DNA of 64,000 nt from Clostridia bacterium (GCA_017428625.1 JAFRQM010000029.1:28348-92347), one strand, 5' to 3'; shown: positions 8,469 through 17,315, numbered from the stretch's first letter. Notes: generated from the letters alone by a model not told the origin. Translations and numbers: made by a program.

Positions 8469-10661
8469 TTATTCAAGTTCAACGGTTATGTTTACAGGTT
8501 TTGCGTTGCTTTCATAAGTCAGAAGAACAGTCCTGCTTTTATCATCAAAAACAAACCGGCATTTTTCACCGTCAATTTCAGCACTTTTTACCTCAGTGGG
8601 CACACGGAGCCTTATATTAGCCGTAAGGCTTCCCGCTCCGTGAGCGTTTATTGTGATTTTGCTGCCGTTTCTTTCCATTGAGTTTATTCTTGATGATGTT
8701 CCGATAACGCAAAGGCTTTCGTCCCCGATTTTTTTAAGGTCGCAGAGCATTGAGTTTTCGCCGGGATAAACGGTTTTTTCAGTAAGAATCTTAAAATCCG
8801 GGGTAAACATATCCGCATACAATCCTTTAAGAACTACAGGGGAGCTGTCAACGCTTTCATCCATAACAGCGGTTATAATGTAAGGCTTTCGGGAAATACT
8901 TAAATGATTTGAAAACTCGAATATGTAACCTTTTTCTGCAGTTACATCAATAAAGAATTGTCTGAAAAGGTCTGCATTTTCTTTTGAAAACCCGAAAAAG
9001 CAGGGCGACATTTTCCAAACGCCGGCAACACCTTTACCGCATTTATATATTCCTTTTTCATCCGGATTTATTTCAAGCATCTCAAATAAATGGTCAGCGG
9101 GAGTGTCATATTTTTCACTCCACCAGCTGTTTATTTTATGGAACGGGTCAAATCCGTCGCCGATATAAATCAGCACCGCTCCCTGCCTAACGCGGTTGGT
9201 AATGCTCGTGTTAACATCGGGATAATCCGGTTTCATATACTCGTAACTCATAATAATTACATCATAGTCATCGAGATACCCGGGATATCTTCTTGCGTTG
9301 TCAAGAAGAACGGGTCTTACACTTATTCCGTATTTTAGTAGCGGAAGGGCAAGCGAATAAAAAGCCGGCAGGGCGTTTGCACTCATATATTTCAGCAATA
9401 ATTCAGAGTCTACTTTTTCACTCTTGAATAATTCATTTCTGAATCGGTCTATCAGTTCATCCGCTTCGTGCAGAACAGTTCCCGTTTCTTCAACTTTGGC
9501 ATCGACAAAAAAGCAGTCGGGATATTCACGCTGGTAAAGCTGGCTGTCTGCGGTCAGAATACCGACCTTTATGCCCTTTTCTTCCATGTTTTCTATGTTC
9601 CCCAAAGTGTTGAACATATTATTAAGCAGTGTGGCATATTCATCGGGAATGCGCCTTGCTTCCGGTGAGCCTTTGGGGTATTCATCTTCAAACACTCTGT
9701 TGGGCCAGGGGCAGATTTCATAGGAATTGATTTTCGGGTGAAGAAGCGACGCTGCAACTGTGCAAAGGTAATTTTTTCGGTAATCGTCCCAGTCAAAAAC
9801 AGGATTGTCTTCAATGGGGTCATGCAGAAACCACATTTTTCTGTCGGTTCCTTTAACCAGTTCCTGCATAACACCGTATTCAAGGTATGCGGTTTCAAAT
9901 GTTCTTTCTTTAAACTCTCCGTCAAACCAGTTCTTTTCGCGTGATGTTCCTGTCCACACCTGCGCTATGCAACCGTCAACAGCGGGAATATCGGCAAGTT
10001 TGCCTTCGGGGCTGACTATTTTCCATTGAGTATAGTTTATAAGACTGTGGGTCGGAACATAAAAACGCAGATAACGGTTATATTTCACCTTGGCATATTC
10101 TTTGAGTGATGACGCAACTCTGTCTATTGTTCTCGCGTAAAGATATGCTTTAAGTTTTGAACATCTGTATTTTGCGTCAACACTTTCGTGCGGAGGGCTC
10201 CACGGCAGCCTGTAATAAAGCTGATACTCTCTTTTAAAAGATTCCGAATACCCTGCTCTGTCCCAGAATTCGGGTTCTTCAACATGAATTGCTTCAACTC
10301 CGCAGTCAACGGCAATGCGTAATTTTTCAGACATATAATCGGCAAAAGAGACAGTGGGCACCATATAAGGAGAGTCTTCGGAATGCAGAATAAGGTTGCC
10401 GTAACGGTCTTTCTGTGCTTCATCCCAGTGGTTTATTCCATCCCACTCGCCGTTAAGATAATCGGTGTAACTTCCCCAGGCAATACCGGTCATAAGGTGA
10501 ACAACATAGCCTTTATCCCTGTATTGTTTAGCTCTTTCCGCTGTTGTTTCGTTAATGCGGTAAACCATAACAAAATCGCACTGGTTGTTAAACGAATCTT
10601 TGAGGCTTCCACCCTGCTGATAACCTGTTCTTTCTTCGCTTTTATTTCTGATAAAAGACAT
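8469..10661 (-). CDS. Uncharacterised GH42-like TIM-barrel protein, probable glycoside hydrolase
   Basis: 730 residues from ATG 10661, chosen because AAGGAG lies eight bases before it; the frame is open 13 codons further up without such a site. I do not recognise the family. The first 370 residues look like a TIM barrel, with HVEEPEFWDRAGYS (about residue 125) and SYEICPWPNR (about 325) placed as the acid/base and nucleophile Glu of clan GH-A would be. The next part (about 420-530, VRPVLLDNARRYPGYLDDYD then GAVLIYIGDG) resembles the Rossmann-like trimerisation domain of GH42 enzymes, and the end is beta-rich. No signal peptide. It leads the operon with GH92, an isomerase and GH130, so a glycosidase role on mannose-containing glycans is a reasonable inference. 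Confidence 0.6.
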   Translation of the reverse strand: MSFIRNKSEERTGYQQGGSLKDSFNNQCDFVMVYRINETTAERAKQYRDKGYVVHLMTGIAWGSYTDYLNGEWDGINHWDEAQKDRYGNLILHSEDSPYMVPTVSFADYMSEKLRIAVDCGVEAIHVEEPEFWDRAGYSESFKREYQLYYRLPWSPPHESVDAKYRCSKLKAYLYARTIDRVASSLKEYAKVKYNRYLRFYVPTHSLINYTQWKIVSPEGKLADIPAVDGCIAQVWTGTSREKNWFDGEFKERTFETAYLEYGVMQELVKGTDRKMWFLHDPIEDNPVFDWDDYRKNYLCTVAASLLHPKINSYEICPWPNRVFEDEYPKGSPEARRIPDEYATLLNNMFNTLGNIENMEEKGIKVGILTADSQLYQREYPDCFFVDAKVEETGTVLHEADELIDRFRNELFKSEKVDSELLLKYMSANALPAFYSLALPLLKYGISVRPVLLDNARRYPGYLDDYDVIIMSYEYMKPDYPDVNTSITNRVRQGAVLIYIGDGFDPFHKINSWWSEKYDTPADHLFEMLEINPDEKGIYKCGKGVAGVWKMSPCFFGFSKENADLFRQFFIDVTAEKGYIFEFSNHLSISRKPYIITAVMDESVDSSPVVLKGLYADMFTPDFKILTEKTVYPGENSMLCDLKKIGDESLCVIGTSSRINSMERNGSKITINAHGAGSLTANIRLRVPTEVKSAEIDGEKCRFVFDDKSRTVLLTYESNAKPVNITVELE

Positions 10662-10699
10662 ATTGAAACTCCTTGAAAAGAAAATAACTTCTTTAAACA

Positions 10700-10728
10700 A
10701 TATTACTTTTTCTCAGTTGCATTGTCAA
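10700..10728 (-). promoter_or_regulatory. Promoter of the GH92/GH130 operon
   Basis: On the minus strand TTGACA, 17 bases, TAATAT, ending about 39 bases before the start of the first gene. No obvious operator palindrome overlaps it. Confidence 0.7.
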
Positions 10729-10786
10729 TAAATATAAAAAATAAATATTAATCATTTAAATATTTATAACATTTTTACAAAAACTA

Positions 10787-10815
10787 TTGATATATATTTT
10801 TGCGTTTGTTATAAT
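10787..10815 (+). promoter_or_regulatory. Promoter of the acetyltransferase/GH-A-like/hydrolase operon
   Basis: TTGATA, 17 bases, TATAAT, 26 bases before ATG 10842; AGGAGA (10832-10837) follows as the ribosome site. Confidence 0.7.
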
Positions 10816-10841
10816 AATATATTATATAACAGGAGATTTAT

Positions 10842-11438
10842 ATGGCTCAGTTAAAAATGTATCGCCTTGCCGGAATGCCGTTCAAAGAATATGAACTGCC
10901 TGAAGGCTATTCAATTTCAAAATACAAAACCGAAAAAGACAAACTCGATTGGGTCGAATGCTGCAAAAACGGTCTTGTAGCCGATGACGCCGATGAAAAG
11001 GCCTTTGACGAGGCAATCACAAACAATCAGGATATTAACATTTTCAATGATGTTTTCTTTCTTGATTATAACGGCGAGCATATCGGCACTGTTACCGCAT
11101 TTGTAAATGAGAAAAACATCGGCGATATGCATATGGTCGGCATCAGGTCGGATTACCGGGGCAGGGGTCTTGCGAAATATCTTTCGCTTATTACAATTAA
11201 AGAAATGGAAAAACGCGGTGTAAAATATACACTTCTTACAACCGATGAATGGCGTAAAGGGGCGGTCAAAAGTTACCTTTCCGCCGGCTTTTTGCCTGTA
11301 AAATATGACAGGGGAATGATTCCCAGATGGGAAGCTGTTCTTGAAGAATACGGCATAGACAGTGTTCTGATGCTCAGAAACAACGCGAAGCCGTTTCGCT
11401 TAATTTACAGGAGCGGGCTTAAAACACGCAAGGAGTAA
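10842..11438 (+). CDS. GNAT-family N-acetyltransferase
   Basis: 198 residues. The acetyl-CoA-binding motif A is clear in VGIRSDYRGRGLAKYLSL (about residues 102-119), followed by the usual LLTTDEW...AVKSYLSAGF segment. The N-terminal 95 residues carry substrate specificity and give no clue to the acceptor. It begins an operon with the GH-A-like protein (two-base gap) and an alpha/beta hydrolase. An acetylated sugar or a small molecule could be the substrate; this is a guess from context. Confidence 0.85.
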   Translation: MAQLKMYRLAGMPFKEYELPEGYSISKYKTEKDKLDWVECCKNGLVADDADEKAFDEAITNNQDINIFNDVFFLDYNGEHIGTVTAFVNEKNIGDMHMVGIRSDYRGRGLAKYLSLITIKEMEKRGVKYTLLTTDEWRKGAVKSYLSAGFLPVKYDRGMIPRWEAVLEEYGIDSVLMLRNNAKPFRLIYRSGLKTRKE

Positions 11439-11440
11439 AT

Positions 11441-12688
11441 ATGGAAGAATTTGTTCTTAACCAGATAAAATACGGACTTAAATATGTGCCGCTGAATCTT
11501 GCAAAATCTTTCTTTATCAAAAAAAGCAATGCCGAAACAAAAGCCATCCGTGAAAAAGGTTTTATTTGCGGAATTTGTCATCACCGCGGTGACAGGCAAA
11601 AACTGATTGACGCAAACATTGAATGGATAAGAACAGATATTCCGTTCCCGTTTGAAAAAGACGGCACAGTGCGCAAGGCGTTTACTGATTTTAAAGAATC
11701 CTGTGCCGAATACAAAAACGCCGGCATAAAAATAATGGCAATCACTCCCTATCCGCAGGACTATATCAATTACGGAATTGAACTCAACACTCCGCAGGGT
11801 GAAAATAAAATCAAAGAAATTGCTGTTTACATAATCAATGAACTTATGGATTATATCGGAGCCGTTCAGGTTACCAACGAGATGGGCATACCAAGGTTTA
11901 CAATTCCACTTTCTATGGATGACGCCGCAAGATTTATTGCTGTTCAGCTTGAAGCGATTTATCATGTCAGGGGCAGTATTCTACTCGGTTACAACAGCGC
12001 GGGTCCTCAGGCAGACCTGCATTTTAAATTAAAACCATATCTTAAATATTGCGATTATGTCGGTGTTGATATTTATGTCGGTTGTTTTATGAATATGCCC
12101 GGTTGTATGTGGATGTTTGATGCGGTTCTCCGGTTTCTTTGGGCATTTACCCGCAAACCTGTAATTCTGCAGGAGTTCGGCTATATCGGGGCGGGCGCTC
12201 CGAAAAGCAGGGCTGAGAAAAAAGCGATTCTGCAAAAATACGGCGTTTCATCGGCAAAAGAAGCAAAAAAGAATATAGGCTCTTTTGTTGAAGCGATGCC
12301 GCAGTATTTTGCAGACCATGTAAAATATCTTTCAAATAATGATGAGAACAGATATTTCAATCTGCTTTTCAAAAGTGACCTGACTAATCATCTGTATTGT
12401 GAACTGCCCGCTGTTACAAAAATAACAGGCTGTCCGCATACTCCCGAAGGTCAGGCAAAATTCTATTCAAAAATATTGCCCAGACTTTACAATATGGATT
12501 TTATGGCAGGTGCAATTATTTACTGCTACGCCGATTCCGACAGGTGCTATGTTTGCGGTCAGGAGGACTGCCCGACAGAAACAAGATGGGGCATTGTCGA
12601 TTGCTCGCTGAACCCCAAACCCGCTTATTACGCTGTCAAAGAGGCGTATGCAAAAATCAGAAACACAGGTGAAAATACAAAAGCATAA
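11441..12688 (+). CDS. GH-A-like TIM-barrel protein, probable glycoside hydrolase
   Basis: 415 residues. AVQVTNEMG (about residues 140-148) has the Asn-Glu pair of a clan GH-A acid/base, and KPVILQEFGYIG (about 239-250) has a nucleophile-type Glu. The end, TRWGIVDCSLNPKPAYYAV, is the closing strand and helix seen in many GH-A enzymes. Just before it a Cys-rich stretch, CYVCGQEDCP, could bind a metal, an uncommon addition. I cannot assign a GH family. There is no signal peptide, though a hydrophobic patch (FDAVLRFLWAF) lies mid-protein. It is in an operon with a GNAT enzyme and an alpha/beta hydrolase. Confidence 0.65.
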   Translation: MEEFVLNQIKYGLKYVPLNLAKSFFIKKSNAETKAIREKGFICGICHHRGDRQKLIDANIEWIRTDIPFPFEKDGTVRKAFTDFKESCAEYKNAGIKIMAITPYPQDYINYGIELNTPQGENKIKEIAVYIINELMDYIGAVQVTNEMGIPRFTIPLSMDDAARFIAVQLEAIYHVRGSILLGYNSAGPQADLHFKLKPYLKYCDYVGVDIYVGCFMNMPGCMWMFDAVLRFLWAFTRKPVILQEFGYIGAGAPKSRAEKKAILQKYGVSSAKEAKKNIGSFVEAMPQYFADHVKYLSNNDENRYFNLLFKSDLTNHLYCELPAVTKITGCPHTPEGQAKFYSKILPRLYNMDFMAGAIIYCYADSDRCYVCGQEDCPTETRWGIVDCSLNPKPAYYAVKEAYAKIRNTGENTKA

Positions 12689-12702
12689 AGAGGAGATTAA
12701 AT

Positions 12703-13659
12703 ATGGGTAAAAAAGGTATTATTTCGGTTTTAGGCGCAACCGCAGGTCTTATCGGCGCGGTTGATTACACAATTTTCAATGCCGTTATGTCACGCAATTC
12801 CAAACTTGTTGATAAAGCTGGTGGCTTTCTAAACAAAAAGCCCGATGATGCAATCGAACTTCCTCCTGAGGAAGAAGATGAAAGAATCATCTGGTTCAAT
12901 CAGCAGAAATTTGAAGAATTCACAATTTCAAATGAGAGAAATCAGTCATTAAAAGGCTATCTGCTTAAAGCAGACGAGCCCTCTGATGTTTATGTTTTCT
13001 GCAGTCACGGTTACAGATGCAACGGTAAACGCGAATTCCGTTTCATTACAAAATATTACCACGACAAAGGTTTCAATGTTTTTCTTGTTGACCATCAGGC
13101 ATCAGGTCAGAGCGAGGGCAGTTACATTGGTTTCGGTTATTATGAATATCAGGACTGTCTTACCTGGCTCAACTGGCTTATCAACAATTACGGTAATAAT
13201 ATCAAGATTATCCTTCACGGTGTTTCAATGGGCAGCGCAACCGTAATGATGATGAGCGGCAGTGACAAACTTCCCGAAAATGTCAGATTCATTGTCGCCG
13301 ATTGCGGTTACACTTCAGCCTGGCATGAATTTGAACATAATATTTCGTTTTTAGGCAAAGCCGAGTATATTATTCTTTACGGTTCCGATATATTTAACAA
13401 ATTGATTTCGGGTTATCACTTCAAAGATGCCGACGCCCTTTCGGCGGTTCAGAGAGCAAAAGTTCCTATGCTGTTTGTTCACGGCACAAAAGATGATTTC
13501 GTGCCTACAAGAATGGGCAAAGAGCTTTATATGGCGTGCAACAGCGATTATAAAGACCTTCTTCTTATTGAAGGCGCTGCGCACGCTGAAAGTTACCAGA
13601 CCAACTCAGAGGCTTATAATCAGAAATTGGATGAGTTTATTGAAAAGTTTATTAAATAA
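12703..13659 (+). CDS. Alpha/beta hydrolase, membrane-anchored
   Basis: 318 residues with a hydrophobic N-terminus (IISVLGATAGLIGAVDYTIF) that could be an uncleaved membrane anchor. The catalytic triad is readable: nucleophile Ser in GVSMGS (about residue 182), Asp in FVHGTKDDFVP and His in GAAHAES near the end; the oxyanion-side motif is CSHGYRCNG. The fold matches the serine-aminopeptidase/esterase-like group (BAAT/YqkD type). Substrate unknown. AGAGGAG lies upstream of the ATG, and a strong hairpin follows the gene. Confidence 0.85.
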   Translation: MGKKGIISVLGATAGLIGAVDYTIFNAVMSRNSKLVDKAGGFLNKKPDDAIELPPEEEDERIIWFNQQKFEEFTISNERNQSLKGYLLKADEPSDVYVFCSHGYRCNGKREFRFITKYYHDKGFNVFLVDHQASGQSEGSYIGFGYYEYQDCLTWLNWLINNYGNNIKIILHGVSMGSATVMMMSGSDKLPENVRFIVADCGYTSAWHEFEHNISFLGKAEYIILYGSDIFNKLISGYHFKDADALSAVQRAKVPMLFVHGTKDDFVPTRMGKELYMACNSDYKDLLLIEGAAHAESYQTNSEAYNQKLDEFIEKFIK

Positions 13660-13678
13660 AATTACTGAAAATAATTCA

Positions 13679-13700
13679 GGGCTGTCCGTCAGGACAGCCC
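13679..13700. terminator. Bidirectional terminator between convergent hydrolase genes
   Basis: A perfect nine-base stem GGGCTGTCC/GGACAGCCC with loop GTCA lies between two convergent genes. Downstream T content is modest on both sides. Confidence 0.7.
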
Positions 13701-13720
13701 CTTAACTTTGTATTATTCAA

Positions 13721-14659
13721 TTAAATCTTGCTGTCAGCCCAGGCGGCAACATCGGCGTAAATGTCTTTTCTGTTTGTTTCGTTGAGAATCTCGTGGCGGC
13801 AGTTTTCATAAATCTTAATTGAAACATCTGGAATCCCGTTTGCTACAAGACTTCTGTAAACCTGATTAACGCCCGCACCGTATGCGCCTACAGGGTCCAT
13901 TGCGCCTGAAATAATAAGATAAGGCTTGCTTTTAGTGAGTGCGGGAGCCCATTCGGGAGCGGAAACGGCGCTGAGAACCTTGAACATATCTTTATAGCCT
14001 GCGAGCGTGAAAAGGAATCCGCAATATTTGTCGGCAATGTATTTGTCAACAATTGCTTCATCTCTGGTCAGCCAGTCAAAGGGAGTTCTGACACTGTCAT
14101 ATTTTTTGTTGTATGAACCGAAAGCAATTTTGTCAATCAGTTTGCTGCGGTGGCGGCTGCCCTTAATCTTTGAAATGGCGGTTGTCAGAGCAATGCCCGC
14201 GGCGGCGCCGGGGTTCGGTCCGCTTGTGCCGCAAAAAATAAAGCCTTTTATGTCATCGTCCCTGCCGAAACGTTTTGCATATTCTCTACAAACAAAAGAA
14301 CCCATGCTGTGCCCGAAAGCGATTATCGGTTTGCCCGGGTATTCTTCTTTTGCAATCTCTGTGAGCGCTCTTGCGTCGGCAATAAATGACTGCCAGCCGT
14401 CCTTTTCACCGAAATAGCCAAGGTCGTCATCGGTTTTTACGGATTTGCCGTGACCTATATGGTCATTGATAAACACAACATAGCCCTGCGAATTGAGATA
14501 TGAAGCAAAATCCTCATATCTTTCAAGGTGTTCCGCCATACCGTGCATTATCTGAAAAACTGCTTTGACATCGTCGGCGTTGTCAGGAGCCCACGAAACG
14601 GCGTAAATATCGGCAAGGCCGGTTTTTGAAGGGTATCTGTATTCTTTGCGAATTGACAT
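13721..14659 (-). CDS. Monoacylglycerol-lipase-like alpha/beta hydrolase
   Basis: 312 residues of the lysophospholipase/monoacylglycerol lipase group (PldB-like). HGMAEHLERYEDFA, the oxyanion and lid-side motif of the group, is followed by NDHIGHGKS, then the nucleophile elbow FGHSMGS (about residue 110), the acid in ISGAMDPVG and the His in CRHEIL. No signal peptide, so it would act on intracellular lipids or esters. It is transcribed alone, towards the unrelated alpha/beta hydrolase on the other side of a shared terminator. AGAGGAT lies before the ATG. Confidence 0.88.
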   Translation of the reverse strand: MSIRKEYRYPSKTGLADIYAVSWAPDNADDVKAVFQIMHGMAEHLERYEDFASYLNSQGYVVFINDHIGHGKSVKTDDDLGYFGEKDGWQSFIADARALTEIAKEEYPGKPIIAFGHSMGSFVCREYAKRFGRDDDIKGFIFCGTSGPNPGAAAGIALTTAISKIKGSRHRSKLIDKIAFGSYNKKYDSVRTPFDWLTRDEAIVDKYIADKYCGFLFTLAGYKDMFKVLSAVSAPEWAPALTKSKPYLIISGAMDPVGAYGAGVNQVYRSLVANGIPDVSIKIYENCRHEILNETNRKDIYADVAAWADSKI

Positions 14660-14779
14660 ATTATCATCCTCTCAATCAATATAAAAATATTTTATCACAA
14701 ATAAATATAAAAAAAACTATCTATTTTTGATAAAACTTAGGCTGAAAAACTGTCATATTGACGGTTTTGCCTTTACTGT

Positions 14780-14809
14780 TTGACGATTAAAATATATTAG
14801 TGTTATACT
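14780..14809 (+). promoter_or_regulatory. Promoter of the GH99-like gene
   Basis: TTGACG, 18 bases, TATACT, about 28 bases before ATG 14838; GAGG at 14826-14829 is the likely ribosome site. Confidence 0.6.
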
Positions 14810-14837
14810 GAAAAAAACATTAAATGAGGTCTGTTAT

Positions 14838-15956
14838 ATGAATTGTGATTCAAAAAAGAAATATGATGTTGCCGCTTTTATCTGGCCGTCATACACAGGT
14901 AGAGAACCGAGAGCATATCAGTTCTGGGAGCAGCGCATAGGCGAGTGGCAGTCTGTTCTCAGCGCCGAATCGAGAGAAGAAGGGCAGATTCTGCCCAGAA
15001 AACCACTCTGGGGCACTGTCGATGAAGCAGACCCGAATGTTATGGAGTTTCAAATTAAAGAGGCTTTGCGCCACGGCGTAAATGTCTTTATTTATGACTG
15101 GTATTGGTATGACCGCAGACCTTTCCTTGAGCAATGTCTTGATGAGGGCTTTCTCGGCGCTCCCAACAATGAGGATATGCAGTTTTATCTGATGTGGGCA
15201 AATCATGACGCAGGTTATCTTTGGGATAAACGCCAGCCGGATGTCAACGAGATTATCTGGTTCGGTTCACAACCGAGAAGTGAGTTTGACATAATATGCC
15301 GCCGCGTAACGGAAATGTATTTCAAACGCCCAAATTACTATAAAATCGACGGTTGCCCCGTGTTTATGATTTATGAATTGAACAACCTTATTCGCGGTCT
15401 GAGCGGTGTTGACAAAACAAGAGAGGCTCTTGAACATTTTCGTTGTGTTGTCAAAGAAGCCGGCTTCCCCGGTTTGCATATTCAGGGCGTAATCTACAGC
15501 GAAAACGCGGTTAATATCAGCGGCGTTGATGCAGCTCACGAAGGCTCTTCAAAAGACCTCGTCCGTCTTCTTGGACTTGATTCAGTTACACATTACCAAT
15601 ACATTCATTTTGCAGACTTCAGCAACGGTTACGAAAAATCCTTACCGAGCGTTGAAACTGAGTTTGAAAGAATAAATAATAACTACAATGTTCCCTATTA
15701 TCCGCATGTTACTGTCGGATGGGACAATAACCCCAGATATCCGTTCAAAAAATACCCCATTATTAAAGACAATACCCCCGAAGTGTTCAAAAAAGCGCTT
15801 CTGATTGCCAAAGATTATTCAGACAGATACAACGAGGTTCCGCTCATTACCGTCAATTCATGGAACGAGTGGACTGAGATGAGTTATCTCGAACCCGATG
15901 ATGTTTACGGCTACGGTTACCTTGAAGCAGTCAAAGAAGTTTTTTGCGGTTGTTGA
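14838..15956 (+). CDS. GH99/WbsX-like glycoside hydrolase-domain protein
   Basis: 372 residues. The N-terminus (VAAFIWPSYTG), the middle FIYDWYWYDRRPFLEQCLDE and the end VNSWNEWTEMSYLEPDDVYG match the GH99-like (WbsX) family. True GH99 enzymes are endo-alpha-mannosidases or endo-mannanases, while WbsX relatives occur in polysaccharide loci with less certain roles. Carboxylates in WNEWTE could be catalytic. No signal peptide. Given GH92, GH125 and GH130 genes in the same window, action on alpha-mannosides is plausible but not shown. Confidence 0.75.
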   Translation: MNCDSKKKYDVAAFIWPSYTGREPRAYQFWEQRIGEWQSVLSAESREEGQILPRKPLWGTVDEADPNVMEFQIKEALRHGVNVFIYDWYWYDRRPFLEQCLDEGFLGAPNNEDMQFYLMWANHDAGYLWDKRQPDVNEIIWFGSQPRSEFDIICRRVTEMYFKRPNYYKIDGCPVFMIYELNNLIRGLSGVDKTREALEHFRCVVKEAGFPGLHIQGVIYSENAVNISGVDAAHEGSSKDLVRLLGLDSVTHYQYIHFADFSNGYEKSLPSVETEFERINNNYNVPYYPHVTVGWDNNPRYPFKKYPIIKDNTPEVFKKALLIAKDYSDRYNEVPLITVNSWNEWTEMSYLEPDDVYGYGYLEAVKEVFCGC

Positions 15957-16000
15957 TTAAAGACATCCGGTTTTATCACATTTTAACGCAGGTTTATTTT

Positions 16001-17098
16001 ATGAGATTATTTTTACAATGGGCGCTTTTGTGCCTTTCGGCTTTTGCTGTTCTCACTGCTGTTCGCTTTCCGCTCAGAAACAAATTCAAAAAAACAGTTT
16101 CAAAGCTTGCGCTTGATGCAGCTGAACTTGTTATAGCAACGGTGTTCGCGGTTATTGTTATGGCAGGTCCCGTGTTTTTCCGCCCGCTTCAGCCGTTGAT
16201 GTTTGCGCTTTACGCGGTTCTTTTTGCCGACGGAGTGGCTGCCTTGGTTTACACGGTTTTCTGTTCAGTCGCAAAAAAAGAACAGCGTTTCGCAGTTGCC
16301 GAAATACTTTCTGCAGTTTTCTGCATATTGTTTATTGTTTACGGCACTGTCAATATGCAGTTAATAAATGTTAAATATCATACTTATAAATCCAAAAAGA
16401 TTTCGTCTGAACACACCTTTGTTTACCTTGCGGATTTACATACAGGCAGCGCGCAGAACTTTTCAACAGCAAAAAAAGCGGTTGATGAGATTAAATCATC
16501 ATCAGCCGAATTTATTGTACTTTGCGGCGATATAACCGACGACTACACAACAAAGGATGAAATGCTTAACACCTTTGCGCTTTTTAAAGATTTCGGCAAA
16601 CCGGTTTATTATGTTTACGGCAACCACGACAGGCAGGGCTATGCCGAATATGCGCACGGCAGGCAATATACGCCCGAAGAACTTGAAAACGCGATTATTT
16701 CAAATGGAATTACTATTCTTAAAGATGAATTTGCCCGGATAAATTCCGAAATAATAATTCTCGGCAGAGAAGATTATTCGGAGAAAGAGGGCAGGGCTGA
16801 TATTGCCGGGCTTACCAACCCCGACCCTTCATCTTATCTGATTGTCGCCGATCATCAGCCGAATGGGTTTAAAGAACACGCGTCTTTCGGCGCGGACCTG
16901 CAGATTTCAGGTCATACCCACGCAGGGCAGTTGTTTCCGCTCGGATTATTCTATTCCATAGCAGCGCCTGTTTACGGTGATTATGAAGAGCAGGGGGCTG
17001 TTATGAATATAACATCCGGTGCCTGCGGCTGGCGTATGCCTTTTAGAACTTCGGCGCACTGCAATTATGAGGTTATTACACTTCAACCTGTTGAATAA
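16001..17098 (+). CDS. Membrane metallophosphoesterase (YkuE-like)
   Basis: 365 residues from ATG 16001, preferred over a TTG at 15944 because GCAGG precedes it. Three or four membrane segments fill about the first 115 residues, then a calcineurin-like phosphoesterase domain: LADLHTGSAQ, LCGDITDD, YGNHDRQGY, ADHQPNG and SGHTHAGQLFP, which supply the two-metal site. YkuE-type proteins are cell-surface phosphohydrolases. The gene follows the GH99-like gene by 44 bases and may be co-transcribed. Confidence 0.87.
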   Translation: MRLFLQWALLCLSAFAVLTAVRFPLRNKFKKTVSKLALDAAELVIATVFAVIVMAGPVFFRPLQPLMFALYAVLFADGVAALVYTVFCSVAKKEQRFAVAEILSAVFCILFIVYGTVNMQLINVKYHTYKSKKISSEHTFVYLADLHTGSAQNFSTAKKAVDEIKSSSAEFIVLCGDITDDYTTKDEMLNTFALFKDFGKPVYYVYGNHDRQGYAEYAHGRQYTPEELENAIISNGITILKDEFARINSEIIILGREDYSEKEGRADIAGLTNPDPSSYLIVADHQPNGFKEHASFGADLQISGHTHAGQLFPLGLFYSIAAPVYGDYEEQGAVMNITSGACGWRMPFRTSAHCNYEVITLQPVE

Positions 17099-17144
17099 CC
17101 GTTTAACGGTCAGAATAAACAATAAATGAAAGGAATAATGAATT

Positions 17145-17273
17145 ATGTGGAAAATGCTTTTGATGTTCGGTATGCCTCTTGCATACCCCTTTATGATCGC
17201 CTACGGAATTTTTATGAATGTTTTCGGACCTCTCGGAGTTCCTGATTTTCTCGGAATAATGACGAATATGTGA
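17145..17273 (+). CDS. Small hydrophobic Met-rich protein, 42 residues
   Basis: ATG 17145 lies 11 bases after GAAAGGA (17128-17134). The 42-residue product is strongly hydrophobic, with nine methionines, and would form one membrane segment with little outside it. A terminator begins about ten bases after the stop. An overlapping out-of-frame ORF from ATG 17138 is shorter and not hydrophobic, so less likely. No family recognised; conservation in relatives would decide whether it is real. Confidence 0.5.
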   Translation: MWKMLLMFGMPLAYPFMIAYGIFMNVFGPLGVPDFLGIMTNM

Positions 17274-17283
17274 AATTCAAAAA

Positions 17284-17315
17284 AGAAGCAGCATCTTCAG
17301 ATGCTGCTTCTTTTT
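17284..17315. terminator. Bidirectional terminator
   Basis: Twelve-base stem AGAAGCAGCATC/GATGCTGCTTCT with loop TTCA, followed by T's on both strands. It ends the small ORF on the plus strand and tRNA-Pro on the minus strand. Confidence 0.85.

Noticed and set aside
14838..15956. Calling the GH99-like protein a glycosyltransferase (WbsX)
   Set aside because: The WbsX name comes from polysaccharide loci; no other cell-surface polysaccharide genes are here, and the domain is hydrolase-like.
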